Assembly: GCA_002423435.1 (NCBI GenBank)
Contig: DIWE01000037.1
Coordinates: 99,610 to 163,609 of the forward strand
From: Clostridiales bacterium UBA6114
Lineage (GTDB): Bacteria > Bacillota > Clostridia > Oscillospirales > Butyricicoccaceae
Direction: 5' to 3'
Length of the DNA: 64,000 bases
Shown: in pieces, positions 18,186-27,028 of the stretch
How positions within the stretch are numbered: the stretch's first letter is position 1
Layout of the letters: every line of letters begins with the position of its first letter
Translations under genes and position numbers: made by a program
The notes under the pieces: model-generated
What the model was told of the DNA's origin: nothing
The model's input: the letters and a program-made list of their open reading frames with translations, nothing else
The model's database searches: none

Positions 18186-19031
18186 TTGAAAAAGGAAATG
18201 AATTGGCCGGACGGAAAGCAGTCTGCGGCTATGGTGACGATCGAACTCGACAATGAATATATCTGGAGCGCCATGAACGTTGATTTTAAGAAGCCGAAGT
18301 GTCGCTCCATGGGCACATACGGGCTTCTCCGGGGGCTTGACCGCCTGCTTGACTCTCTGGACGAGCACAGAATAAAAGCCACTTTTTTTATTCCCGGCAT
18401 TGTTGCCGAGGTATACCCCGAAAAGGTAAGCCAGGTCGACGAAAAAGGCCATGAGATCGCGCTGCACGGCTATGCCCATGAAAATTTTGCCATGCTCACT
18501 CCGGCGGAGCAGGAAACTGCGCTAAAAAAAGGGATCGCGGCTCTGAAAAAGGTCACGGGCAAAACGCCCTTTGGCTTTCGTCTGCCGGAGGGAAACTCGA
18601 CGCCGGAAACCATCGGAATCATTAATGACGCCGGGTTTTTATACGACAGCTCGTTATTTGACGGCGACCTTCCGTATCAAACCAGAATTAACGGTGCGCC
18701 GGTTCCTTTGATTGAAATTCCCATTCGCTGGGAGCTTCAGGATTTCCCTTATTTTGCCTTTAATTCACGTCCGGCTTTTCCCGCCGGCGGCTCCCGTGTG
18801 GCGATTTACGGCAGTGTACTTGAAAACTGGCTTTACGAATTGGACGCGTATTATGATATGGGACTTTGTTATGTAATCAAGTTCGATCCCCAGACAATCG
18901 GTTCTCCCGGAAGGATCTCCTTGTTTAACGAGGTGCTCGCGAATATTGCAAAAAAGAACATATGGGCGGCGACCGGGAATGAAATCGCGGCACATTTCAG
19001 AAGGCAGCAAAGCGGAAGGCCCGAAAGCTGA
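18186..19031 (+). CDS. Polysaccharide deacetylase-fold hydrolase, tandem paralogue
   Basis: Second CE4-fold protein, 281 residues, colinear with its neighbour: WPDGKQSAAMV, the Asp in TIELDNEY, and His ligands in ALHGYAHE. The residue two before the metal Asp is Glu here and His in the neighbour, so the two may differ in mechanism or substrate. Later segments such as IPIRWELQDFPYFAF match the first copy closely. No secretion signal. The TTG at 18186, eight bases after GGGAGG, is the best start; ATG 18198 has no well-placed ribosome site. It could form a heteromer with the first copy. Confidence 0.8.
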   Translation: MKKEMNWPDGKQSAAMVTIELDNEYIWSAMNVDFKKPKCRSMGTYGLLRGLDRLLDSLDEHRIKATFFIPGIVAEVYPEKVSQVDEKGHEIALHGYAHENFAMLTPAEQETALKKGIAALKKVTGKTPFGFRLPEGNSTPETIGIINDAGFLYDSSLFDGDLPYQTRINGAPVPLIEIPIRWELQDFPYFAFNSRPAFPAGGSRVAIYGSVLENWLYELDAYYDMGLCYVIKFDPQTIGSPGRISLFNEVLANIAKKNIWAATGNEIAAHFRRQQSGRPES

Positions 19032-19091
19032 AATATACAAAAAAAGATAACCGGCCGGTAAAAAGAGCGGGGTAACGAAAGGAGAGATTCT

Positions 19092-19583
19092 ATGCGGCAG
19101 TGGACGAGAGATCTGACGTTGTCCGTCGGACTCATTATATTTTGTATTGTCAATTTTATTTATTCCGCGGCGACGGATACGCGAACCGTGGAATACAGGC
19201 TTGCCGGGGCGACTTCTTACATGCAGCTATGGTTGAGTGTTCTTCTTGTTCTGTCCTTGATACTGTTGGTCAGAACGTTAAAAAAGAAACCTGATAACGT
19301 TGTCGCCCCGATGTGGACCAAATTAGGGGTTCTTACTCTGGCGGTATTGGCCGTCTACCTGCTGGTCATGCCGTATATCGGTTTTTTTATTGATACCGTT
19401 ATCTTTTTGACGGTTTTAATTGCCGCTTTTACGCTGACTGCCCCTCACGAAAGAAAAGAGGGTCCGGCATTTTATCGTCAGTGGGCCGCTTGGCTTCTGG
19501 TATCTTTGATTTCGACGACTGTGATCTACTATTTATTTGCAAACATACTTAAGGTTGTCTTCCCGAAATTCAGTCTCTTTTAA
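19092..19583 (+). CDS. tctB: Tripartite tricarboxylate transporter, small membrane subunit TctB
   Basis: Small subunit of a TTT importer, a secondary system that moves organic acids or related compounds using an ion gradient. The 163 residues form four hydrophobic spans (about 8-25, 43-61, 73-107 as a pair, and 135-155) with basic loops, typical of TctB. ATG 19092 follows AAGGAGAG. It is the first TTT gene here; the order B-C-A differs from the common C-B-A. Confidence 0.82.
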   Translation: MRQWTRDLTLSVGLIIFCIVNFIYSAATDTRTVEYRLAGATSYMQLWLSVLLVLSLILLVRTLKKKPDNVVAPMWTKLGVLTLAVLAVYLLVMPYIGFFIDTVIFLTVLIAAFTLTAPHERKEGPAFYRQWAAWLLVSLISTTVIYYLFANILKVVFPKFSLF

Positions 19584-19663
19584 GCAGGCTTCCGCAGATA
19601 ACAGCGGAGTGATACCGTCCGTCCATATCAGCAATATTAACAGAAGGAGTGAAAAGTAAGAAG

Positions 19664-20728
19664 ATGAAAAGATCTGAGCAAAACGAAAAGAGAGAAAGTG
19701 CCGCAAAGCGCAGCAGGAGTATGAAAGCTGCGTCATGGCTGCTTTGTCTCGTACTTATCCTGTCATGCGTTGCGGGCTGCAGCGCCACTTCCGGTTCCGG
19801 AACAAATTCCGGATCCGGCGCGAATTCGAATACCGATGCCTATGCGGACTATCCAAACGGGCCGATTACTCTGATTGTTCCGTTCGGTGCCGGCGGAGAA
19901 CATGATTTGGTGGCCCGCGCCATGGTTGCCTGCATGAGTAAGCAGGGCTTTCAGATCGTTGTACAGAATATGGAGGGCTCGAGCGGCATTATCGGAACAA
20001 TGGAGGCCATTAACAGCAAGCCCGACGGTTATACAATCCTGATGAGCTCTCCGGAAGTGCTGGCTTCCCAGTTTGCAACCGGCACCGCAAAAGAACCCCT
20101 TCATGCGCAGCTTCTCTATCTTGGGAACTTCGTTTACGACGCCGGTATGATCTGCGTTTCCAAAAATTCCCCTTACAATACGCTGGAGGAGCTTGTTGCG
20201 GCGGCAAAGGAAAAACCCGGCGAGATGAATTGGGCTTCCGTCGGATCAAACGGCAAAAATCAGTTGGACGCTCTGAGCACAATGAAAGCCATGGATGTCG
20301 AATTCAACTATGTTCCTTATGAAAACGCGGCAAAATCCAGGGCCGCGGTCATGGGCGGTCACGCGGTTGTATACCATTCCTATGTTTCCGGTGCAAAAGC
20401 CTCTATCGAGGCCGGTGAATTAAAGCCTCTGGCGGTGGCGTCCGAGGAACGCGTTTCCTTCTTCCCGGAGGTTCCCACCTTAAAAGAGCTTGGATATGAT
20501 TGTATATTCGGCCTTACCCGCGGCTGGGACGCCCCCTTCGATATCCCGAAGGAAATTGCAGACAAGCTGTCAGGCGCCATGAAAACGGCCTTTGACAGCG
20601 AGGAGGGACAGAAAGCCCTGAAGGACATGGGCGCCAACCCATACTGGATGACCGGGGATGAAATGATGGAGTACGGCAAGGAGCAATATGAGATCTACGC
20701 CGAGATGTTTAAGATACTGGATAAATAA
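19664..20728 (+). CDS. tctC: TctC/Bug family substrate-binding lipoprotein
   Basis: Extracytoplasmic receptor of the TTT system. The 354 residues start with a charged stretch, a hydrophobic signal and the lipobox VAGC (around residues 41-44), then a Ser/Gly-rich linker and the Bug domain beginning GPITLIVPFGAGGEHDLVAR. Conserved segments NMEGSSGIIG and the FGLTRGWDAP region support the family. I chose ATG 19664; a GTG at 19649 overlaps its own ribosome site. Bug receptors bind carboxylates, amino acids, amides or aromatic acids, so the ligand is open. Confidence 0.86.
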   Translation: MKRSEQNEKRESAAKRSRSMKAASWLLCLVLILSCVAGCSATSGSGTNSGSGANSNTDAYADYPNGPITLIVPFGAGGEHDLVARAMVACMSKQGFQIVVQNMEGSSGIIGTMEAINSKPDGYTILMSSPEVLASQFATGTAKEPLHAQLLYLGNFVYDAGMICVSKNSPYNTLEELVAAAKEKPGEMNWASVGSNGKNQLDALSTMKAMDVEFNYVPYENAAKSRAAVMGGHAVVYHSYVSGAKASIEAGELKPLAVASEERVSFFPEVPTLKELGYDCIFGLTRGWDAPFDIPKEIADKLSGAMKTAFDSEEGQKALKDMGANPYWMTGDEMMEYGKEQYEIYAEMFKILDK

Positions 20729-20843
20729 TATCCCCGCTGCTGAAAACGCGAATTCGGAAGGGCATGCTGAAGCAACTCCTTCGGCATGTCCTTCCGTCAG
20801 ATAACAGTTCCATCTTCCGGCATTCATAGAAAGAAGGGATCGT

Positions 20844-22358
20844 TTGGAAACTCTTACGTCATTACAGTTAGGATTTTTAGCAATCGTTACAAACCCGCAT
20901 ACAATACTTGCGCTGCTCGCCGGCGTGTTTGGGGGGATGATTTTCGGCGCGATTCCGGGGCTTACCGCGGCTTTGGGCGTGACGCTGATGCTGCCCTTCA
21001 CCTACAGCATGTCTCCCAACCAGGGCATTACAACTCTCATAGCGATTTACGTCGGAGGGATTTCCGGCGGACTGACCTCCGCGTGCCTGCTCAATATTCC
21101 GGGGACGGCCGCGAGCATTGTCACCTGCTACGACGGCTCTCCCATGGTGCGCAAGGGCGAACCGGGGAAAGCTCTTTCATACGGCATTACCTCAAGCCTG
21201 ATCGGCGGGCTGTTCAGCGGCCTTGCCCTCGTCATGATCGCTCCGCAACTCGCAAAGGCCGCGCTTATCTGCGGCTCATGGGAATACTTTGCCATGGGTA
21301 TCCTGGGCATGTCCATCGTCGTCGCGCTATGCAGCGACGATCTGGTAAAGGGCTTTATCGGAGCGATCATCGGTATGCTTTTGGCCATGGTCGGCATTGA
21401 TCCTCTGAGCAATGTCGAGCGGTTCACCTTCGGCTTTTGGCAGCTGGGCGCCGGACTCGATATGCTGGCCGCTTTAATGGGGCTGTTTGCGCTGACGGAG
21501 ATCCTGACCCAGGCGAAAAATATAAAGAACAGCATTGAACGGGTTAAATATGATAAGAGCAAAATGTCCGTGATCCCGACAAGGGAGATGTTCAGCGGCA
21601 TGTGGAAGGCTCTTTCCGTTTCCAGCATTATCGGAACGATCATCGGGATTTTGCCGGGGGTAGGGCAGACGACCGCCAGCATGCTGTCCTACAACCAGGT
21701 GAGGTCGATGTCGAAAACGCCGGAGGAGTTCGGAAAGGGCGCTCCCGAAGGAATCATCGCTTCGGAAGCGGCCAACAACGCCGTTTGCGGCGGCGCGCTG
21801 ATCCCCATGATGACTCTCGGTATCCCCGGCGATATGGTAACCGCCATTTTGCTGGGCGGTCTCGTTATTCACGGCTTGGCCCCCGGGCCGCAGCTTTTTG
21901 AATTCAACCCCGATTTCGTCGGCAGTATTTATGTCTCTTATCTTTTGTCCTGTATCGTTATGTTTGTTATGTATATGATTCTTATGAAATTTTTTATCAA
22001 GGTCCTGAGCGTTCCTCTGAACTATTTATTTCCGTTGATTCTTTTGATGTGTGTAATCGGAACAATTACCACACACAATAGGATTTTCGACTCCTGGGTT
22101 TTTCTGGTTGTCGGCGTAATCGGATATATCCTGCTGAATTCAGGGATCGCCCTGTCTCCCATTGTCCTCGGTTACGTATTGGGAAATATCATCGAGCTGA
22201 ATTTCAGGACATCCATCATCAGCTATAAAGGAGATGTTTTTTCACTGTTTCAAAGGCCGATCGCGCTTGCCTTGCTTGCTTTATCCGTTGTGATGGTCGT
22301 TTGGCCGATCATGAAGAAGAAACGGGCGGCAGGAAAGCAGAAGGCCGCCGTAAAATAG
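20844..22358 (+). CDS. tctA: Tripartite tricarboxylate transporter, large permease TctA
   Basis: Large membrane subunit of the TTT importer, 504 residues with about eleven to twelve spans. The TctA signature region is clear near the N-terminus: IFGAIPGLTAALGVTLMLPF followed by YVGGISGGLTSACLLNIPGT, and repeated in the second half as GILPGVGQTTASMLSY and LTLGIPGD-like segments. The TTG start at 20844 follows AAGAAGGGA. It lies 115 bases after tctC; that gap is AT-mixed with a weak inverted repeat (GAAGGGCATGC and its partner at 20757-20797). Confidence 0.9.
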   Translation: METLTSLQLGFLAIVTNPHTILALLAGVFGGMIFGAIPGLTAALGVTLMLPFTYSMSPNQGITTLIAIYVGGISGGLTSACLLNIPGTAASIVTCYDGSPMVRKGEPGKALSYGITSSLIGGLFSGLALVMIAPQLAKAALICGSWEYFAMGILGMSIVVALCSDDLVKGFIGAIIGMLLAMVGIDPLSNVERFTFGFWQLGAGLDMLAALMGLFALTEILTQAKNIKNSIERVKYDKSKMSVIPTREMFSGMWKALSVSSIIGTIIGILPGVGQTTASMLSYNQVRSMSKTPEEFGKGAPEGIIASEAANNAVCGGALIPMMTLGIPGDMVTAILLGGLVIHGLAPGPQLFEFNPDFVGSIYVSYLLSCIVMFVMYMILMKFFIKVLSVPLNYLFPLILLMCVIGTITTHNRIFDSWVFLVVGVIGYILLNSGIALSPIVLGYVLGNIIELNFRTSIISYKGDVFSLFQRPIALALLALSVVMVVWPIMKKKRAAGKQKAAVK

Positions 22359-22409
22359 GGAATGCGTCGTCGAAAAGAATTTACAGACAAAGGAACGGAG
22401 GATAAACCG

Positions 22410-23870
22410 TTGGCAAAAAAGAAAGAGGGCCTCAGTCTGGTCGACTTGTTTACACTGGGGTTCGGAGCAATCATCGGCGTGGGGTGGTCCGTAACGCTGA
22501 ACAATGTCATGATTACGGGCGGCGGTCCCGTTCCCGCGGCGCTCGGCTTCGCGCTGGCAACCGTGGCCTTTATTCCGGTAGCCTTGTGTTATGCCGAGCT
22601 TACGCCCGCCATGCCGGTCGCGGGGGGGATCATTGTTTATGCATACCGGGCGTTCAATACGGGAACGTCTTTCATGGCCGGGTGGTTTCTGGTCATGTCT
22701 TACATCAGCATTTTGCCCTGGGAGGCAATCGCCATCAATGACGTCATCTCCTATATTGTTCCGCAGCTGCGGTCGGGAACGGTGCTTTACACCATTGCCG
22801 GGACGGATATTTATCTGCGCACGGTGATCGTCGGGCTGGCCCTTTCAATGATGGTTGTGGCGCTTAACTGGAGGGGAGTGCAGAGCGCCGCCGCATTCCA
22901 GACGGTTTTGACGTTGTTTCTGATCGTATCGAGCATTGCATGCGCTGTTTTTGCGCTGATAAGGGCAGATGCTTCCCATGTGCTTCCCATATATGCCCCG
23001 ATGGAGGGAAAGACTCACACGAGTTTTCTCACAGGGGTTCTGTCCATGTTTGCGATGGCGCCCTTTTACTTTTCCGGATTCGACACCATTCCGCAGGGTG
23101 CGGAAGAGGCGGGCGGCGTAAAACCGTCTTCTTTGGGCAGGGTGATCATGGGAGCTCTAGTCAGCGCCGGTCTCTTTTACATACTGATTGTCACCTCGGC
23201 CGGCCTGGCATATCCATGGGAGAGCTTCGTCGGCTTCGACCGTCCGGCCCTGCCGAATCTTTTCCGTTTTGCCTATCCGAGCACATTCGGTCTTTTTCTG
23301 TTTTGGCTGTGTCTGGCCGCCACGCTTGCGGGGCTGTTCACCACCTGGAACGGCTTTTACATTGCGGGAGCGCGCCTGCTTCTGGGCATGGGCCGTGCCC
23401 GGCTGCTGCCCCGTTTCTTCGCCAGAATCCATCCGAAATACAAAACCCCGTACGGGGGCAATCTTTTCTGTGCCATGGCCATGTTTACAGGTCCCTTCCT
23501 GGGTATCGGCATCATCGATCCTCTGACGGTTTTCGCGTCTGCCGGCTTTGTGATCGGATGGGGACTCTGCTGCCTTTCGGCCTTCCGGCTGCGCGCGACC
23601 TGCCCGGATATGCCCCGCCCCTACAGGATCCCGTGCGGAGTGCCGGTCGCTTTGACGGGCGTGGCCTTTTGTGTATTCCTCTTCCTGGACTGCGCGCTGC
23701 CCGGCATGCCCGGATATATGGGAAAGGGCGGCCTGTTGATATTTTTGGCGTGGAGCCTGCTGGGACTTATATTTTATTTTGGGACAAGAAAATACAGGCT
23801 TGGCATTTCCGAAGAGGACCGCATGGCATACCTGTTCGAGTCTATGAAAAAACCGGAGATATCGCGGTGA
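22410..23870 (+). CDS. APC family amino acid permease
   Basis: Secondary transporter of the amino acid-polyamine-organocation superfamily, 486 residues with about twelve membrane spans. The first span has the glycine-rich substrate loop (LFTLGFGAIIGVGW), and AELTPAMPVAGGIIVY is the typical segment after the second. TTG 22410 is eight bases from GGAGG and starts directly at the family N-terminus; ATG 22362 would add 16 charged residues and has a poorer site. It lies between tctA and a peptidase gene, so it may import the released amino acid or amine. Confidence 0.85.
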   Translation: MAKKKEGLSLVDLFTLGFGAIIGVGWSVTLNNVMITGGGPVPAALGFALATVAFIPVALCYAELTPAMPVAGGIIVYAYRAFNTGTSFMAGWFLVMSYISILPWEAIAINDVISYIVPQLRSGTVLYTIAGTDIYLRTVIVGLALSMMVVALNWRGVQSAAAFQTVLTLFLIVSSIACAVFALIRADASHVLPIYAPMEGKTHTSFLTGVLSMFAMAPFYFSGFDTIPQGAEEAGGVKPSSLGRVIMGALVSAGLFYILIVTSAGLAYPWESFVGFDRPALPNLFRFAYPSTFGLFLFWLCLAATLAGLFTTWNGFYIAGARLLLGMGRARLLPRFFARIHPKYKTPYGGNLFCAMAMFTGPFLGIGIIDPLTVFASAGFVIGWGLCCLSAFRLRATCPDMPRPYRIPCGVPVALTGVAFCVFLFLDCALPGMPGYMGKGGLLIFLAWSLLGLIFYFGTRKYRLGISEEDRMAYLFESMKKPEISR

Positions 23871-23895
23871 ATTTTCCGGAAAGGGGGTTAAAGCC

Positions 23896-24219
23896 ATGCC
23901 GACGTTCAGCCAGGTTTGTATATTGGATGCATTTTTATACTGGTTCGGAACCTTTATGCTTCTGGCCGCGCTTACACGGTTTGCCCAAAGGAAAACGGGA
24001 AAGGGCAGCGCCTGGCACCTGCGGCTCAGACTGCCCAGGTTTATCTGCCTTGTCATCATGTCTCTGGCAGCTATCGTCATTATTCTGCTTTCCATGAGCG
24101 GGACTCCTGTGCCGGAGCGGGCGAGAACCTTCTTCCCGGTTCCTTTTTTCGCCGTATCGCTCTATTATTTCACAACCTTTTTCCGGCTGTTGAAGGATTT
24201 TCGATGGAACGGGAAATAA
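23896..24219 (+). CDS. Small membrane protein of unknown function
   Basis: I do not recognise a family. The 107 residues form three likely membrane spans (about 8-25, 48-67 and 77-96) separated by basic loops (RFAQRKTGKG, HLRLRLPR). A good ribosome site, AAAGGGGG, lies before ATG 23896, and it is 25 bases after the permease and 60 before the peptidase on the same strand, so expression is likely. The sequence on the opposite strand is open for a long way but is a composition effect. Confidence 0.6.
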   Translation: MPTFSQVCILDAFLYWFGTFMLLAALTRFAQRKTGKGSAWHLRLRLPRFICLVIMSLAAIVIILLSMSGTPVPERARTFFPVPFFAVSLYYFTTFFRLLKDFRWNGK

Positions 24220-24279
24220 TCCGGCTTTTCTTTTTTTGCCGCATAAAGATTTTCTATGAAATAAAGGAGAAAGGATACT

Positions 24280-26010
24280 ATGGCAGCAACCAGTGTAAAC
24301 GAGCTTATTGAGCAGGTATTGCCGGCAATCAAGCTTGAGAATATTGTCGCTCATGCGGCTTTTCTCAGTAAGCTCCAGCGTACCTCCGGCACCCCCGACG
24401 GAGAAAAGGCCGCGCAATATATTCTGGAGCGTTTGGCTGAATATCAGCTCGGCCATGAGGGGCTTGAGTTTACCGGATACCTCAGCGCGCCTTTGGGCGC
24501 CCGATTGGAAATGGTATCCCCGGTACACAGGGAGTATGACGTCGTGGCCGCGGGCTTCAGCGAAAACGCCGAGAATCTGGAGGGCGAGCTTTTTTACGAT
24601 TACATGAGCGAGAAAGAGACTCTCACGCAGAAGGAAAACAAAGAGAGGTTTGCGCAGTTCAAGGATAAAATCGTCCTGACGAGACACTTTCTCAGCAAGA
24701 TTGTCCTTCCTGCGGAGGCGGCGGGGGCGAGGGGCATGATCCAAATGTATCCGTCCGGCGAAAAGGTTCCTCATTACCTCGGCACCTCCTCCGTTTGGGG
24801 CACCCCAACCACGGACAACCAGCATCTGATCCACCACCTTCCCTGCGTGAATGCGACAAAGGATGCCGGCGAGGAATTGATTGCCCAGCTGAAAAAAGGG
24901 CCGGTTAGGGTATCCATGTCCGCCCGCGGCCGAAACGGTCTTACACATGCCACCATCCCGGCTGCAAGAATCCCCGGCGAAGAGGAGAACTTCGTTCTGA
25001 TTTCCGGCCACTATGATTCCCACCACGAGGGCATGACCGATAACGGCGCGGGCGATGCGATCATGCTCGAGCTTGCGCGCGTGTTCCATGAAATGAGAGG
25101 TCGGCTGAAACGCAGTATCGTTATATGCTGGTGGGCGGGCCATGAATACGGCAATTACGGCGGTTCGGTATGGTTTTCCGACACCTATTGGGAACAGCTG
25201 AGAGACAAATGTGTCGCGCATATCAATATCGATGTGGCGGGCTGCAGAGACGCGCTGCAGATCCGTCCACGAACGACGAGAATGGAGGGAAAACGGTTTA
25301 CCGACGAATTGATCCGCGAGTTTACGGGTCTTGAACCGAAGCCGTATGTTCCGCTTCCTCATGTCGGGGAACAATCCTTTCTGGGAAGGGAGATCCCCAT
25401 TACGATCATGCTGAAATATGAGATCCTTTCCGAAAAACGATACTTTTTCGGCGCAGGGGGAGGATATTGGTGGCATACCCGGGACGATACCCTGGATAAA
25501 GTGGATTTCGATATCGCGATGCGCGATGCGAAGATCAATGCGAAAATGATCTGCCAGATCCTAAATGCCGATCATATCCCGGTGGACCTCGTGGAATTTG
25601 TTGAAGAGACCCGGCACCTTCTCGGAGAGATTGAGGAGCAGCTTGCAAAAGACTTCGACCTTTCCCCCATCCATCCCCGGCTTAATAAGCTCAAAGCGGC
25701 AGTCGCCGGGCTGACGCAACAGCTTCCAAAGCACAGCCACACCGACGCCGTTATTAAAAAGGTGGCGGGCGAGCTGATTCGCGTCCAGTTTACTTATTCA
25801 TCGCCTTATGAATACGACAGGCTGGGGATGCCCTCCAATTTTCAGAAGTTTAGGGCGGCCATGGGCGTTACCCCGGAAAATACCGACGCTGACCAATACC
25901 TGTTTATAAAAACCGATTTTATACGGCAGCGCAACCGTCTGGCGGGCGAAATTGATAAGATCATCGAAACCATTGAATACCAGCTGCTTAAATGGAGCTG
26001 CGGCCAATGA
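24280..26010 (+). CDS. M28 family zinc aminopeptidase with PA-like insert
   Basis: Di-zinc exopeptidase of the M28 family, 576 residues. Zinc ligands and catalytic residues appear in order: SGHYDSHHEG (about residue 243), TDNGAGDA, WWAGHEYG, NIDVAGC, and the late His in WWHTRDDTLDKVD. A protease-associated-type region lies before the catalytic domain (about 90-235), and a helical C-terminal tail follows. There is no signal peptide, so it acts inside the cell, probably on imported peptides or peptide-like amides. An Opp-type importer follows directly. Confidence 0.86.
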   Translation: MAATSVNELIEQVLPAIKLENIVAHAAFLSKLQRTSGTPDGEKAAQYILERLAEYQLGHEGLEFTGYLSAPLGARLEMVSPVHREYDVVAAGFSENAENLEGELFYDYMSEKETLTQKENKERFAQFKDKIVLTRHFLSKIVLPAEAAGARGMIQMYPSGEKVPHYLGTSSVWGTPTTDNQHLIHHLPCVNATKDAGEELIAQLKKGPVRVSMSARGRNGLTHATIPAARIPGEEENFVLISGHYDSHHEGMTDNGAGDAIMLELARVFHEMRGRLKRSIVICWWAGHEYGNYGGSVWFSDTYWEQLRDKCVAHINIDVAGCRDALQIRPRTTRMEGKRFTDELIREFTGLEPKPYVPLPHVGEQSFLGREIPITIMLKYEILSEKRYFFGAGGGYWWHTRDDTLDKVDFDIAMRDAKINAKMICQILNADHIPVDLVEFVEETRHLLGEIEEQLAKDFDLSPIHPRLNKLKAAVAGLTQQLPKHSHTDAVIKKVAGELIRVQFTYSSPYEYDRLGMPSNFQKFRAAMGVTPENTDADQYLFIKTDFIRQRNRLAGEIDKIIETIEYQLLKWSCGQ

Positions 26011-26059
26011 TCCGCGCTGACGTAAGGATGTGCGGATTCTCGGAGAAAGGGATAAAGAA

Positions 26060-27028
26060 ATGTATAAATACATTCTGAAAAGGCTTTTGATGATGATACC
26101 TGTCCTGCTGGGCGCCACATTTATCGTATTCTCCGTAATGGAAATGTCGCCGGGGGATCCGGCCCTGTCAAAGCTCGGCGTGGATGCCTCTGCCGAGCAG
26201 GTCCGGGAGCTGCGGGAGGAAATGGGGCTGAACGATCCTTTCCTTGTAAGGTACGGCAGGTTTATCTTGAATCTGGCCCGGGGAGATTTGGGGACGTCCT
26301 ATAAAAACAATCTCAATGTTATGGACCAAATTATTGAAAGAATGCCCAATACGATCCTTCTCGCAAGCGCTTCTTTGCTTTTTGCAATCCTTCTGGGCGT
26401 GCCGGTAGGGATCATATCCGCCCGAAAGCAGTATACGGCATTCGACAACGTCGCCATGGCCTTCACGCTGTTGGGCGCCTCCGCGCCCCACTTCTGGTTT
26501 GGCCTGGTCTGCGTATTGTTTTTCGCGCTGAAACTCGGCTGGCTGCCTGCGGCCGGTATGGCCCCGGGGCTCGGAGGCACCCTGAAAAGCCTGATTCTGC
26601 CCACTGTCACGTTGGGCCTGCACTCCTCCGCGCTGATCGCAAGAATGACGCGCTCCGCCATGCTTGACGTTCTGCGCCAGGATTATATTGATACCGCAAG
26701 GTCAAAGGGCGTCAAGGAATCGGTTGTGACCTTCCGCCATATGCTGAGAAACGCGCTGATCCCGATCGTAACCGTCATGGGCCTGCAGTTTGGTCAAATG
26801 CTTGGCGGCTCGGTTACCACGGAAACTGTTTTCGCATGGCCGGGCATTGGCAGATTTATTGTGGAATCCATAAAAAACAAGGACATCCCCTGCGTATTGG
26901 GCGCGGTGGTGATGCTTTCCGTTTTTTTTACCTGCATCAATCTGCTAGTGGATATCATCTATTCGTTTATCGACCCCCGAATCAAATCACAGTATAAAAC
27001 GATGACGAGGAGGGCGGGAAATGTCTAG
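26060..27028 (+). CDS. Peptide-type ABC transporter permease (OppB/DppB)
   Basis: First membrane subunit of an Opp/Dpp-family importer, 322 residues, six spans. It starts MYKYILKRLLMMIPVLL, the typical DppB N-terminus, and carries FSVMEMSPGDP and the ATPase-contact EAA-like region DYIDTARSKG. ATG 26060 follows AAAGGGAT; an in-frame ATG at 26030 lies in untranslated leader. It overlaps oppC by eight bases. Confidence 0.92.
   Translation: MYKYILKRLLMMIPVLLGATFIVFSVMEMSPGDPALSKLGVDASAEQVRELREEMGLNDPFLVRYGRFILNLARGDLGTSYKNNLNVMDQIIERMPNTILLASASLLFAILLGVPVGIISARKQYTAFDNVAMAFTLLGASAPHFWFGLVCVLFFALKLGWLPAAGMAPGLGGTLKSLILPTVTLGLHSSALIARMTRSAMLDVLRQDYIDTARSKGVKESVVTFRHMLRNALIPIVTVMGLQFGQMLGGSVTTETVFAWPGIGRFIVESIKNKDIPCVLGAVVMLSVFFTCINLLVDIIYSFIDPRIKSQYKTMTRRAGNV

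Noticed and set aside
23935..25476. 513-codon minus-strand frame opposite the M28 peptidase gene
   Set aside because: It lies wholly across clear + strand genes, has no family likeness, and is explained by GC-rich third positions in the real genes.
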